Shown here: one piece after another, positions 1 through 7,374 of the stretch
Position numbering within the stretch: position 1 is the stretch's first letter
How the letters are laid out: the number at the start of each line of letters is the position of its first letter
Source: Ramlibacter tataouinensis
Lineage (GTDB): Bacteria > Pseudomonadota > Gammaproteobacteria > Burkholderiales > Burkholderiaceae_C
Reading direction: 5' to 3'
DNA: 64,000 nucleotides
Assembly (NCBI RefSeq): GCF_027941915.1
Contig: NZ_CP116009.1
Coordinates: forward strand, 3,844,001-3,908,000
Translations under genes and position numbers: made by a program
Notes under the pieces: generated by a model
Database searches by the model: none
The model's input: only the letters and a program-made list of their open reading frames with translations
Told to the model about the DNA's origin: nothing

Positions 1-1
1 C

Positions 2-1096
2 GCCGGCGGCGGCAGCCTGGCCCGGGCCGACGACATGCAGTTGCTCAAGGTCGGCCCGCAGAGCGCCGGCTCCGAGCCGGGGCCGGCGTGCTACGGCCGG
101 GGCGGCGAACACGCCACGGTGACCGATGCCAACCTGGTGCTCGGCTACCTCAACCCGGATTACTTCGCCGGCGGCAGCATGCGCATCGACGTGGCGCGCG
201 CGCAGGGCGCGCTGGCCCAGCTCGGGGCCTCGCTCGGGCTGGCGCCGCACGAGGCGGCGCGCGGCGTCCATGAGATCGTCGCCGAGAACATGGCGGCGGC
301 GGCCCGCCTGCACGTGGCCGAACGCGGCCACGATCCGCGCGACTTCGTGATGGTCTGCACCGGCGGCGGCGGCCCGCTGCACGGGTACGCCGTCGCCCGC
401 AAGATCGGGGTGCGCAAGCTGGTCGTTCCGGCGTCGGCGGGCGTGGCGTCGGCGGTGGGGCTGCTGCTGTCGCCAGCGCGCTCGGACCGATCGCGCACGG
501 TCGGGTTCCGGCCGGACACCGGCAGGCTCGAGGAGCTCGAGCGTGACTTCGCCGAACTGGAGGCCGAGGCCGTCGCCAGCCTGCGCCCGCTGGAGCCGGG
601 CTTCGGCCCGGTCGCCGTCAAGCGGCAGGCCGACGGGCGCTTCGTCGGCCAGGGCTTCACCCTGACGGTGGACCTGCCGCCGGCGCCGTACACCGGCGGC
701 GGCAGCGACCCCGAGGCGGTGCGCCGCGCGCTGAAGGAATCGTTCGAGGCGGGCTACCGCCGCAAGTTCGGCCGCACGCCGCCGGACGTGCCGGTGGAGC
801 TGGTCAGCCTGCGCGTCAGTGCCAGCGCCATGCCGCAGCAAACCTTCCAGCCGTCGCCGGTGGCCGCCGGCAGCGGCGGCCAGCCCCACGGCCAGCGCCC
901 GGTGTTCTTCGCGGAAGCCGGCGCCTACCTGGACACCCCGATCTACCGGCGAGAGGACATCCCCCTGGGCGTGGCGCTCGCCGGCCCCCTGCTGGTCGAG
1001 GACCCCGATTCCACCCTGGTGGTCGGGCCCTGCGGCCGCCTGACCCGCATGGCCAGCGGCAACCTGGTGATCGACCTCGAAGAGGCAGCGAAATGA
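2..1096 (+). CDS. hyuA: Hydantoinase/oxoprolinase subunit A, C-terminal part (5' truncated by window edge)
   Basis: The reading frame is open from the first bases, so the gene begins outside the window; the ATG at 35 is internal. Just after the edge it reads GGGSLARAD then VGPQSAGSEPGPACYGRGG, the conserved core of the ATP-dependent HyuA/5-oxoprolinase family, followed by CTGGGGPLHG. These enzymes open the ring of hydantoins, N-methylhydantoin or 5-oxoproline in the cytoplasm, together with a B subunit. About 364 residues are visible out of a usual ~690. The stop overlaps the hyuB start (ATGA), so the two are translationally coupled. The substrate cannot be read from the sequence. Confidence 0.9.
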   Translation, partial: AGGGSLARADDMQLLKVGPQSAGSEPGPACYGRGGEHATVTDANLVLGYLNPDYFAGGSMRIDVARAQGALAQLGASLGLAPHEAARGVHEIVAENMAAAARLHVAERGHDPRDFVMVCTGGGGPLHGYAVARKIGVRKLVVPASAGVASAVGLLLSPARSDRSRTVGFRPDTGRLEELERDFAELEAEAVASLRPLEPGFGPVAVKRQADGRFVGQGFTLTVDLPPAPYTGGGSDPEAVRRALKESFEAGYRRKFGRTPPDVPVELVSLRVSASAMPQQTFQPSPVAAGSGGQPHGQRPVFFAEAGAYLDTPIYRREDIPLGVALAGPLLVEDPDSTLVVGPCGRLTRMASGNLVIDLEEAAK

Positions 1097-2718
1097 GCAT
1101 CGACAACAACCAGCGTCCGGCGGACATGCCGCTGGACCCCATCTTCCTGGAAGTCTTCTGGACCCGGGTTCGCTCCATCGTGGACGAGGCAGCCAAGCTG
1201 ATCGTGCGCACCTCGTTCTCCACGCTCTCGTCGGAGGCCAACGACTTTGCCGTGGTGCTGACCGACGCCGGCGGCCGCTCGATCATCGAGAACAGCGGCA
1301 GCGTGCCCTCGTTCATCGGGACGCTGCCCGCCACCGTGCGGCATGCGATCGACCGGATCGGCGTGGACGCGATGCAGCCCGGCGACGTCTACATCACCAA
1401 CAACCCCTGGCACGGCACCGGCCACCTCAACGACTTCTGCTTCGTCAAGCCGGTCTTCCACGGCGGCCGCCTGGTCGCCTTCGCGGCCACCGCCGCCCAC
1501 ATGCCCGACATCGGCGGCCGCATCCGCTCGGTCGAGGCCCGCGAGCTGTTCGAAGAGGGATTCCACATCCCCATGATGCCGCTGCTGCGGCAGGGCCAGC
1601 CCGACGAGACGCTGCTGGGGCTGCTGCGGACCAACGTGCGCACGCCCGAGCAGACCATCGGCGACGTCTGGTCGCAGGTCGGCGCCGTCGAGCTGGTCGA
1701 CGCCCGACTCAACGAGGTGATGGGCGAGTACGGCATCGAGGACATCGCGCCGATCGCCGGCGCGCTGTTCGACCGCAGCGAGGCGGCGATGCGCCGCGCC
1801 ATCGCCCAGCTGCCGGAAGGGGAGTACGAGTACACGATGGAGACGGACGGCTTCGAGTCCTTCTTCACGTACCGGGTGAAAGTGACCATTCGCGGCGGCG
1901 AGATCGTCTGTGACTTCGAGGGCACCTCGGCGCAGCAGCCGCGCGGCATCAACTGCGTGCTGGCGTACACGAATGCCATGAGCATCTACGCCCTCAAGAG
2001 CCTGCTGCTGCCCGAGTTGCCGAACAACGAGGGCCTGTTCCGGCCGATCCGGGTGCGCGCGCCCGAGGGCTCGCTGCTCAATCCCACGTACCCGGCGGCC
2101 GTCGGCGGCCGCGCCTGCACCGGTCACTACGTGCCCAGCGTCATCTTCGGTGCCCTGCACGCCATCCTGCCGGAGCGGGTGATGGCCGGAGTGGGCTCGC
2201 CGCTGTGGATCGTCAACATGAGCGGCACGCGCGCGGACGGGCGGCCGTTCGCCACGGTGTTCTTCTACAACGGCGGGATGGGGGCCACCGCGCTGAAGGA
2301 CGGCAACAGCACGACGTCCTGGCCGAGCAACATCTCGCCGACACCCATCGAAGTGGCCGAGCGCGACGGGCCGTTCGAGTTCCGGCACAAGCGGCTCATC
2401 CCCGGGTCCGGCGGCGCCGGCCGGTTCCGCGGCGGCCTGGGGCAGGAGATTTGTTTCGTCAGCCGCCACAGCGGGCCGCTGTCGGTCGTGTTCCTGGCCG
2501 AACGCCTGCGCCAGGCGGCGCCCGGGCTGGACGGGGGCGAAGCGGGCGCCTGCGGGGCCGTCCTGATCAACGGCCAGCCGATCGATGCCCGCCGGCAGCA
2601 CGTGCTGCAGCCCGGCGACGAAGTCACCCTGCGCACCCCCGGCGGCGGCGGCTACGGGCTGCCGCCGACGCGCGCCGCCGGCGCCGTGGAGGTGGACCGT
2701 GCCCACGGCTACGCGTAG
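1093..2718 (+). CDS. hyuB: Hydantoinase B/oxoprolinase family subunit
   Basis: 541 residues, near the usual 520-590 for HyuB. Family segments are visible: NDFAVVLTDAGG near the N terminus, GDVYITNNPWHGTGHLNDF, then MPDIGGRI, and a C-terminal GSGGAGRFRGGLGQE followed by a glycine-rich end with TPGGGGYG. The start overlaps the hyuA stop by four bases. HyuA and HyuB act together as an ATP-dependent cyclic-amide hydrolase; which ring compound (hydantoin, 5-oxoproline, caprolactam-like) is not decidable here. A Bug-type receptor follows 51 bases later on the same strand, suggesting that uptake and ring opening of one substrate are encoded together. Confidence 0.92.
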   Translation: MSIDNNQRPADMPLDPIFLEVFWTRVRSIVDEAAKLIVRTSFSTLSSEANDFAVVLTDAGGRSIIENSGSVPSFIGTLPATVRHAIDRIGVDAMQPGDVYITNNPWHGTGHLNDFCFVKPVFHGGRLVAFAATAAHMPDIGGRIRSVEARELFEEGFHIPMMPLLRQGQPDETLLGLLRTNVRTPEQTIGDVWSQVGAVELVDARLNEVMGEYGIEDIAPIAGALFDRSEAAMRRAIAQLPEGEYEYTMETDGFESFFTYRVKVTIRGGEIVCDFEGTSAQQPRGINCVLAYTNAMSIYALKSLLLPELPNNEGLFRPIRVRAPEGSLLNPTYPAAVGGRACTGHYVPSVIFGALHAILPERVMAGVGSPLWIVNMSGTRADGRPFATVFFYNGGMGATALKDGNSTTSWPSNISPTPIEVAERDGPFEFRHKRLIPGSGGAGRFRGGLGQEICFVSRHSGPLSVVFLAERLRQAAPGLDGGEAGACGAVLINGQPIDARRQHVLQPGDEVTLRTPGGGGYGLPPTRAAGAVEVDRAHGYA

Positions 2719-2769
2719 GCCCCCCCTTTTCACGACCACCCCCTTTTTTCACCACAACAGGAGACAGAC

Positions 2770-3768
2770 ATGAGCATGAATCCTTTCCGCCATCGCCTTC
2801 GGTTCCTTGCCGCCGCCGTCGGCGCCTGCATCGGCCTGGGCGCCTCCCAGGCTGCGCTGGCCCAGTCGGCCGGCTACCCGAACCGGCCGGTCAAGGTCAT
2901 CGTGCCGTTCCCGGCCGGTGGCCTGGTTGATGGCATCGCCCGCACGCTGATGACGGCCATCGGCGCCGAGATCAAGCAGAGCATCGTCATCGACAACCGC
3001 GGCGGCGCGGGCGGTTCGGTGGGGGCGGCCGCGGCGGCCCAGTCGCCGGCCGACGGCTACACGCTGCTGATGGTGCTCGACACGCACGCCATCAATCCGC
3101 TGGTCTACAAGAAGCTGGCCTATGACAACGAGAAGGACTTCGCGCCCATCTCGCTGATCGCCCGGGCGCCGATGGTCGCGGTGGCGAACGAGAAGGTTCC
3201 GGTGAATTCGCTGGGCGAGCTGGTCAAGTACGCCAAGGCGCAGCCCGACGCCATCAACTACGGGTCGGTCGGCCCCGGCAGCGCAAGCCATCTCACGGCA
3301 GAGATGTTCAACATGAAGGCCGGCATCAAGACGACGCATATCCCCTACAAGGGCGGAGCGCCGGCGCAAACCGACCTGATGGCCGGGCAGATCCAGATCA
3401 TGTGGGGCACGGCGCCCTACGCGCAGAGCCTGGTGCGGGCCGGCAAGACCAAGGCGCTGGGCCAGGCCAGTGCTGCGCGCAGCGTGGCCTTCCCGGACCT
3501 GCCCACTGCCGCCGAGCAGGGGATCAAGGACTTCGAGGCTTACGGTTGGGTAGGTCTGCTGGCCCCCGCAGGCACGCCTGCGGACATCATCCGCTTCTGG
3601 AACGAGCAGTTGAAGAAGGCGGCCAATTCCGCCGAGGTGGGCAACAAGCTGCGGGAGCAGGGATTCGAACTGGTGCTGGGCTCGCCTGCTGACTTTGGCA
3701 AGTTCATCCGGAGCGAAACGCAGGGCTGGCAGCAGCTGATCAAGGCACGGAACATTCCCTTGGAGTGA
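2770..3768 (+). CDS. Bug-family (tripartite tricarboxylate transporter) periplasmic receptor
   Basis: 332 residues with a signal peptide (hydrophobic core ~13-30, likely cut after ALA, before QSAGYP). The mature start YPNRPVKVIVPFPAGG, then RGGAGGSVGA and an internal GSVGPGSASHLTAEMF, is the hallmark of Bug proteins, which bind small organic acids in the periplasm. An AGGAGA-type ribosome site lies just before the ATG at 2770. No TctA/TctB membrane components are in the window, as usual for the expanded Bug families of Burkholderiales. Its position 51 bases after hyuB suggests a ligand processed by HyuAB, but that is inference. Confidence 0.9.
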   Translation: MSMNPFRHRLRFLAAAVGACIGLGASQAALAQSAGYPNRPVKVIVPFPAGGLVDGIARTLMTAIGAEIKQSIVIDNRGGAGGSVGAAAAAQSPADGYTLLMVLDTHAINPLVYKKLAYDNEKDFAPISLIARAPMVAVANEKVPVNSLGELVKYAKAQPDAINYGSVGPGSASHLTAEMFNMKAGIKTTHIPYKGGAPAQTDLMAGQIQIMWGTAPYAQSLVRAGKTKALGQASAARSVAFPDLPTAAEQGIKDFEAYGWVGLLAPAGTPADIIRFWNEQLKKAANSAEVGNKLREQGFELVLGSPADFGKFIRSETQGWQQLIKARNIPLE

Positions 3769-3841
3769 CCGGCCAAGGGCACTGTTCGGCACCTGGTGCC
3801 AGCGGGGCTCGGACGCTGCCCCCAGACTCTTGGAACAACCT

Positions 3842-3874
3842 AAAAAAGAGCCCCCAGGCTTGGGGCCTGGGGGC
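3842..3874 (-). terminator. Strong intrinsic terminator for the minus-strand LytTR operon
   Basis: A perfect 10-bp stem (3850-3859 with 3865-3874) and a 5-base loop are followed, on the minus strand, by a run of six T (3842-3847 read as A on plus). It lies about 175 bases after the stop of the response regulator. The rest of the 3769-4048 gap holds no gene I can support. On the plus strand there is no T run, so it would not stop the receptor gene efficiently. Confidence 0.85.
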
Positions 3875-4048
3875 AACTTGCCAGTCGCGGGACGGAGGGC
3901 CGGACCAGCTCACCCCGGAGGAGGAGGGGACTCAGAGGAGTCGGGGTGATTTCCATGGCGGGGCTGGCCTGGCCAGCCGCCGCAAACCGTTGGGCGTAGT
4001 AAACCGCGGCCCCACCGTTGCGGCTGTAGGACGGGACCGCATTTATGA

Positions 4049-4858
4049 CTACATCGCCCTGAACAGGTGGGCGTACAGGCGGCTGACCGCCCAGCGCTCG
4101 GGCCGGCCGCGCAGGCTCAGGTGCAGCTTGCCGGCCTCGTCGCGCGTGACGGCCTCGATGGCGGCGGCACGCACCACGGTGCCCCGGTGCACCTGCCAGA
4201 ACTCGGCGGCGTCCAGTTGCGGCTGCAGGTCCTTGAGCGGCGTGCGGATCAGGTACTCGTGGCCGGCGGTCAGCACCCGCACGTACTTGTCGGCGGCCTC
4301 GAAGGCCAGCACCTCCGGGACGGGCACCATGCGGATGCCACTGCCGACGCCGGCCTGGATCATCTTCAGCGGCGCCGCCGGGGCAGCTGGCGCAGCGGGC
4401 GGCGCGGCCAGCAGGTGCCGCAGTTGCTCGACCGCCGCGTCCAGCCCGACCGCGCTGCCGGTGTTGCCCGTGCGCCGGGCCAGCTCTTCCTGGAGCTTGG
4501 CGACGGTGCGCGCCAGCCGCGCCGGTTGCACCGGCTTGAGCAGGTAGTCCACCGCCTGGGCTTCGAACGCCTGCACGGCGTACTGGTCGTAGGCGGTGAC
4601 GAACACCAGCGCCGGGAACGGCGCATCGGCCGGCCACTCGTCGGCCAGCTGCGCGGCAGCGTCCAGCCCGTCCAGGCCCGGCATGCGGATGTCGAAGAAC
4701 AGCACGCCGGGGCGCTGCGCCAGCGCCTCGCGAACCGCCGACGCGCCGTCGCCCACGACCGCCACGATGCGCAGCTCCGGCCAGGCGCGGGCCAGCTCCG
4801 CCTGCAGCGCTTGCGCCAGCAGCGGCTCGTCTTCGGCGATCAGGGCGGTGGCGTTCAT
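4049..4858 (-). CDS. LytTR-family response regulator (AlgR/LytR type)
   Basis: 269 residues. The receiver domain (about 1-125) has the acidic pair E9/D10, the phospho-acceptor D56 in LFFDIRMPGLDG, T in VFVTAYD and K in LLKPVQP. An Ala/Pro linker (~150-165) leads to a LytTR DNA-binding domain (~170-269) with FEAADKYVRVLTA, the typical LytTR strand pattern. The chosen ATG overlaps the stop of the kinase gene by four bases, so the cognate pair is translationally coupled. It is the last gene of the operon, before the terminator at 3842-3874. Target genes are unknown; many relatives control surface or membrane functions. Confidence 0.92.
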   Translation of the reverse strand: MNATALIAEDEPLLAQALQAELARAWPELRIVAVVGDGASAVREALAQRPGVLFFDIRMPGLDGLDAAAQLADEWPADAPFPALVFVTAYDQYAVQAFEAQAVDYLLKPVQPARLARTVAKLQEELARRTGNTGSAVGLDAAVEQLRHLLAAPPAAPAAPAAPLKMIQAGVGSGIRMVPVPEVLAFEAADKYVRVLTAGHEYLIRTPLKDLQPQLDAAEFWQVHRGTVVRAAAIEAVTRDEAGKLHLSLRGRPERWAVSRLYAHLFRAM

Positions 4859-5901
4859 GCGGCAGCGGCGGGCAGGCGGACGGACACCAGCGTGCCTTGC
4901 GGCTGCGCGGCTTGCAACTGCACGCGGCCGGCAGCGCCGTACAACGTGGCCAGGCGCTCGCGCACCTGAGTCAGTCCGAAGCCGCTGCCGGGCGTGGACG
5001 CCGCCGCCGGGCCGACGCCGGTGTCCAGCACCTCCAGCACCAGCTCGGCGCCTTCCTGCCGGGCCGACACCTCCAGCCGGCCGCCGGCCACCTGCGGCTC
5101 CAGCCCGTGGCGGATGGCGTTCTCCACCAGCGGCTGCAGCAGCAGCGTCGGCACCGGCCGCTGCGCCAGCTCCGCGGGCAGCGCCAGCCGGTATGACAGC
5201 CGCGGGCCCATGCGGATCGCCATCAGCTCCAGGTAGTCGCGCAGGCGGTCGAACTCGGCCTGCAGCGGGTGGGTGGTGGCCCGCGAGGCGTCCAGCGTCG
5301 AGCGCAGGTACGCGATCATGTGGTCGAGCATCTGCTGGGCCCGCTGCGGATCGACGCCGATCAGCGCGCGCAGGTTGGCCAGCGTGTTGAACAGCATGTG
5401 CGGCTCGAGCTGGGTCTCCAGCAGCTTCAGGCGCGCGTCGTCGGCCTGCCGCTCGACTTCGCCCATGCGGTGTTCCAGCCAGGCGCTGCGGGCGCGGCTG
5501 TAGAAGTAGTAGCAACCGGTCACGCTGGCGACCAGAGTGACCAGCACCGAGGAGCGCAAGGCATGCGACCGGGAGGGCAGGGGGCCGGGGCCGTACAGGC
5601 CCCAGGCGCGGCAGAGCTGGTCGGCCAGCAGCGTGCCGAGCAGGAAGCCGGCGACGATGCCGCCGGCCACCAGCACCAGCCCGGCCGCGCCGGTCGGCCA
5701 GCCGGTGTCCTGCGCCGAGGGCAGCAGGTGCCGGCCCAGGTCGACGATGGCCCAGACGATCAGGCCGATGCACAGCGAATAGACCAGCGGCGGGCCCCAG
5801 CTCTGGTCGGGGTTGAAGCCGACCTGCACCGCGGCCACCGCCAGGCAGAACGCCACGGCCTGCAGCAGGTGCTGCAGCTTGGCGACGCCGTCCAGCTTCA
5901 T
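4855..5901 (-). CDS. LytS/AlgZ-type membrane sensor histidine kinase (His_kinase family)
   Basis: 348 residues. Four hydrophobic segments (about 13-28, 40-57, 72-95, 118-134) give a simple membrane anchor without a periplasmic sensor. The cytoplasmic part carries the phospho-accepting H168 in LETQLEPHMLFNTLANLRAL, the family's dimerization motif, then LLLQPLVENAIRHG (N box) and GSGFGLTQVRERL (G box). It autophosphorylates and passes phosphate to the regulator encoded next, with which it overlaps by four bases. It also overlaps the upstream 2TM gene by four bases. In many species the 2TM domain is fused to this type of kinase; here it is separate. Confidence 0.9.
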   Translation of the reverse strand: MKLDGVAKLQHLLQAVAFCLAVAAVQVGFNPDQSWGPPLVYSLCIGLIVWAIVDLGRHLLPSAQDTGWPTGAAGLVLVAGGIVAGFLLGTLLADQLCRAWGLYGPGPLPSRSHALRSSVLVTLVASVTGCYYFYSRARSAWLEHRMGEVERQADDARLKLLETQLEPHMLFNTLANLRALIGVDPQRAQQMLDHMIAYLRSTLDASRATTHPLQAEFDRLRDYLELMAIRMGPRLSYRLALPAELAQRPVPTLLLQPLVENAIRHGLEPQVAGGRLEVSARQEGAELVLEVLDTGVGPAAASTPGSGFGLTQVRERLATLYGAAGRVQLQAAQPQGTLVSVRLPAAAA

Positions 5902-6206
5902 GGGCGCTGGCGTTCGCGCTGCAGCCGCTCGCGCTCGCGGCGCTCGAGCCGCTCGCGCAGGCCGCTGCCGGCGCCCAGCACGAACACGCTGATGCCGTGC
6001 AGGGTCAAGCCGAGACCCCAGCCCAGCGGCGGGAACCAGGTCCAGCGGCGCGTGCCCCAGCCCTGATCGGAGATCGCGAGCAGGAACAGGTTGACCGCGA
6101 GGTACACCGTGGCGTGGATGTACCAGCCCAGCTTGGCGCCGGCGCGCCGGCGGGCCAGGCGGTCGATCTCTTCGTCGGTCATGGGGGCGCTCATGTGCGA
6201 GGGCAT
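5898..6206 (-). CDS. Stand-alone 2TM-domain protein (second copy, coupled to kinase)
   Basis: 102 residues: an Arg/Ala-rich amphipathic start (RLARRRAGAK), a first helix with GWYIHATVYLAVNLFLLAI, a Trp-rich turn (GWGTRRWTWFPPLGWG), a second helix, and a highly charged C-terminal tail rich in Arg/Glu that is probably helical. This matches the 2TM domain family, found alone or fused to LytS-like kinases. The stop overlaps the kinase start, indicating coupled synthesis, so a role as membrane input or anchor for the kinase is plausible. The N terminus is uncertain because Met1, Met5 and Met9 are all possible and no strong ribosome site is seen. Confidence 0.82.
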   Translation of the reverse strand: MPSHMSAPMTDEEIDRLARRRAGAKLGWYIHATVYLAVNLFLLAISDQGWGTRRWTWFPPLGWGLGLTLHGISVFVLGAGSGLRERLERRERERLQRERQRP

Positions 6207-6228
6207 TCTAGGGGTGGGCCCGCGCGGC

Positions 6229-6516
6229 TTACCAGGGGTCGCGCTGCACCTGCAGGCGCGAGCGCTCGCGATCGAGCAGGCTCTGGTACAGCCCGCCGCC
6301 GCCGGTGACGAAGAACACCGCCAGTCCGTGCGCCGCCAGCCCGACGCCCCAGCCCAGCGCCGGGAAGATCGCCCATTGGCGCTCGCCGGTGGCGGCCAGC
6401 GCGAAGAGGAACAGGTTGACGGCGGTATAGACCATCGCGTGGACGTACCAGCCCATCTTGGCGCCGGCGCGGCGGCGGGCGAGACGTTCGATCGAGGTGT
6501 TTTCGGTGGTTTTCAT
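6229..6516 (-). CDS. Stand-alone 2TM-domain protein (first copy)
   Basis: 95 residues, clearly a paralogue of the next gene: both have RLARRRAGAK followed by GWY.HA.VY.AVNLFL, then a proline/tryptophan turn, GWG.GL..HG and a second helix ending in a charged tail. A good ribosome site (GGAGAAG) precedes the ATG. It ends 22 bases before the second copy, so both belong to the same operon as the kinase and regulator. No catalytic residues are seen; it should sit in the inner membrane with both ends in the cytoplasm. Function unknown. Confidence 0.82.
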   Translation of the reverse strand: MKTTENTSIERLARRRAGAKMGWYVHAMVYTAVNLFLFALAATGERQWAIFPALGWGVGLAAHGLAVFFVTGGGGLYQSLLDRERSRLQVQRDPW

Positions 6517-6536
6517 GGTCTTCTCCAGGGGTTGGG

Positions 6537-6734
6537 TTACAGGGCGGGGATGGCGGTGGGGCGGGTGAGCTTCCAGCCGCAGGAAGCGGCCGACGAACAG
6601 GCCGTTGAAGATGCCGTAGACGGTGGCGATGCCCAGGCGAAGCCGCTGTCGGCAACGAGCGCGGGTTGCATCGCGATCTCCACGCCGATGGTGGCCAGCA
6701 TCTGCGGCTGGTGCAGGGCGATGTGCAGAAGCAT
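6537..6734 (-). pseudogene. Remnant of a small membrane-protein gene, internally deleted and frameshifted
   Basis: From the ATG at 6734 the frame starts well (MLLHIALHQPQMLATI) and then jumps to what looks like the end of a much longer membrane protein (AMQPALVADSGFA). There the good sequence continues in another frame as LGIATVYGIFNGLFVGRFLRL. One extra C at the GCCTGG near 6640 would restore GFALGIATVYG. From memory this resembles the C-terminal end of the uncharacterised DUF6622-type membrane proteins (~160-200 residues), so most of the middle is missing. The corrected frame would run without a stop into the first 2TM gene. A sequencing error explains the shift but not the missing middle. 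Confidence 0.55.
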
Positions 6735-6768
6735 GGACGTTCTCCGTGGCTGGCGTGGTGGCAGGGGA

Positions 6769-7179
6769 TCAGGCCAGGCCGACGCTGCTCCACAGCAGCT
6801 GGCCCAGGTAGCGATGCGGCAGCAGGGTGAAGGCGCCGGCGACGACGCAGGCGCCGAAGTACAGGTTCTGCATCGTGGTCTTGTGGCCGCGCACGTTGCC
6901 GCGGGCCAGCTGCCAGAAGGCGCCGAACAGGCCGACCAGAGTGACCGGGACCAGCAGGTGGATGGGCGTGAAGCCGGCGATGTTGGGCAGCAGGGTGTCG
7001 CGGATGAACAGGGCGGAGAGGGCGGTCACCACCATCAGCGTGACCCAGGCGTAGCCGAAGGCGCGGTGCAGCCTGGGTTGCTGGGTGCGGCCGCGCCGCG
7101 CCCACAGCGCGACCGGGCCGAGGGCCAGGGCGCCGAGGGCGGCGGTCATGTGGACGGCGATCACGGGGGTCAGTTGCAT
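6769..7179 (-). CDS. DUF2306-type predicted membrane protein
   Basis: 136 residues with four hydrophobic helices and the pattern of the DUF2306 family: HMTAALGALALGPVALWARRG, then LHRAFGYAWVTLMVVTALSALFI, a polar IAGFTPIH turn and HKTTMQNLYFGACVVAGAFTL. The start at 7179 was chosen because GGAGCC lies just before it; the frame is open a little further upstream without family similarity. It is the first gene of the minus-strand cluster that continues through the broken gene, the two 2TM genes and the kinase/regulator pair, although no promoter could be fixed in the 195-base gap up to 7374. Function unknown. Confidence 0.75.
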   Translation of the reverse strand: MQLTPVIAVHMTAALGALALGPVALWARRGRTQQPRLHRAFGYAWVTLMVVTALSALFIRDTLLPNIAGFTPIHLLVPVTLVGLFGAFWQLARGNVRGHKTTMQNLYFGACVVAGAFTLLPHRYLGQLLWSSVGLA

Positions 7180-7374
7180 GGTGGGCTCCGGTGGGTGGCG
7201 CGATGGCCGCACTGTGCCGACCGGGCCGCCGGCCCGCGAGCCGGTTGCGACGGAATGCAGGCGGCGTGGAGCGAAATGCGGATCGGCGGGGTGAAAGTCG
7301 CTCGCCGCGATGGGACCGCCGGGCCGCGAGCCCCTGTGTCAGACTTGCCGAGCCGACAACCAGGAGGCGAAGCC

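Noticed and set aside
3840..4050. Minus-strand short frame after the response regulator (PSYSRNGGAAVYYAQRF..)
   Set aside because: The sequence looks unusually protein-like, but there is no start codon with a ribosome site, and its stop lies inside the terminator T run. Kept only as a possible RNA.
6091..7374. Long N-terminal extension of the HSL hydrolase frame
   Set aside because: It would overlap the whole minus-strand 2TM/DUF2306 cluster; the ATG at 7375 has AGGAGG and begins the conserved protein.
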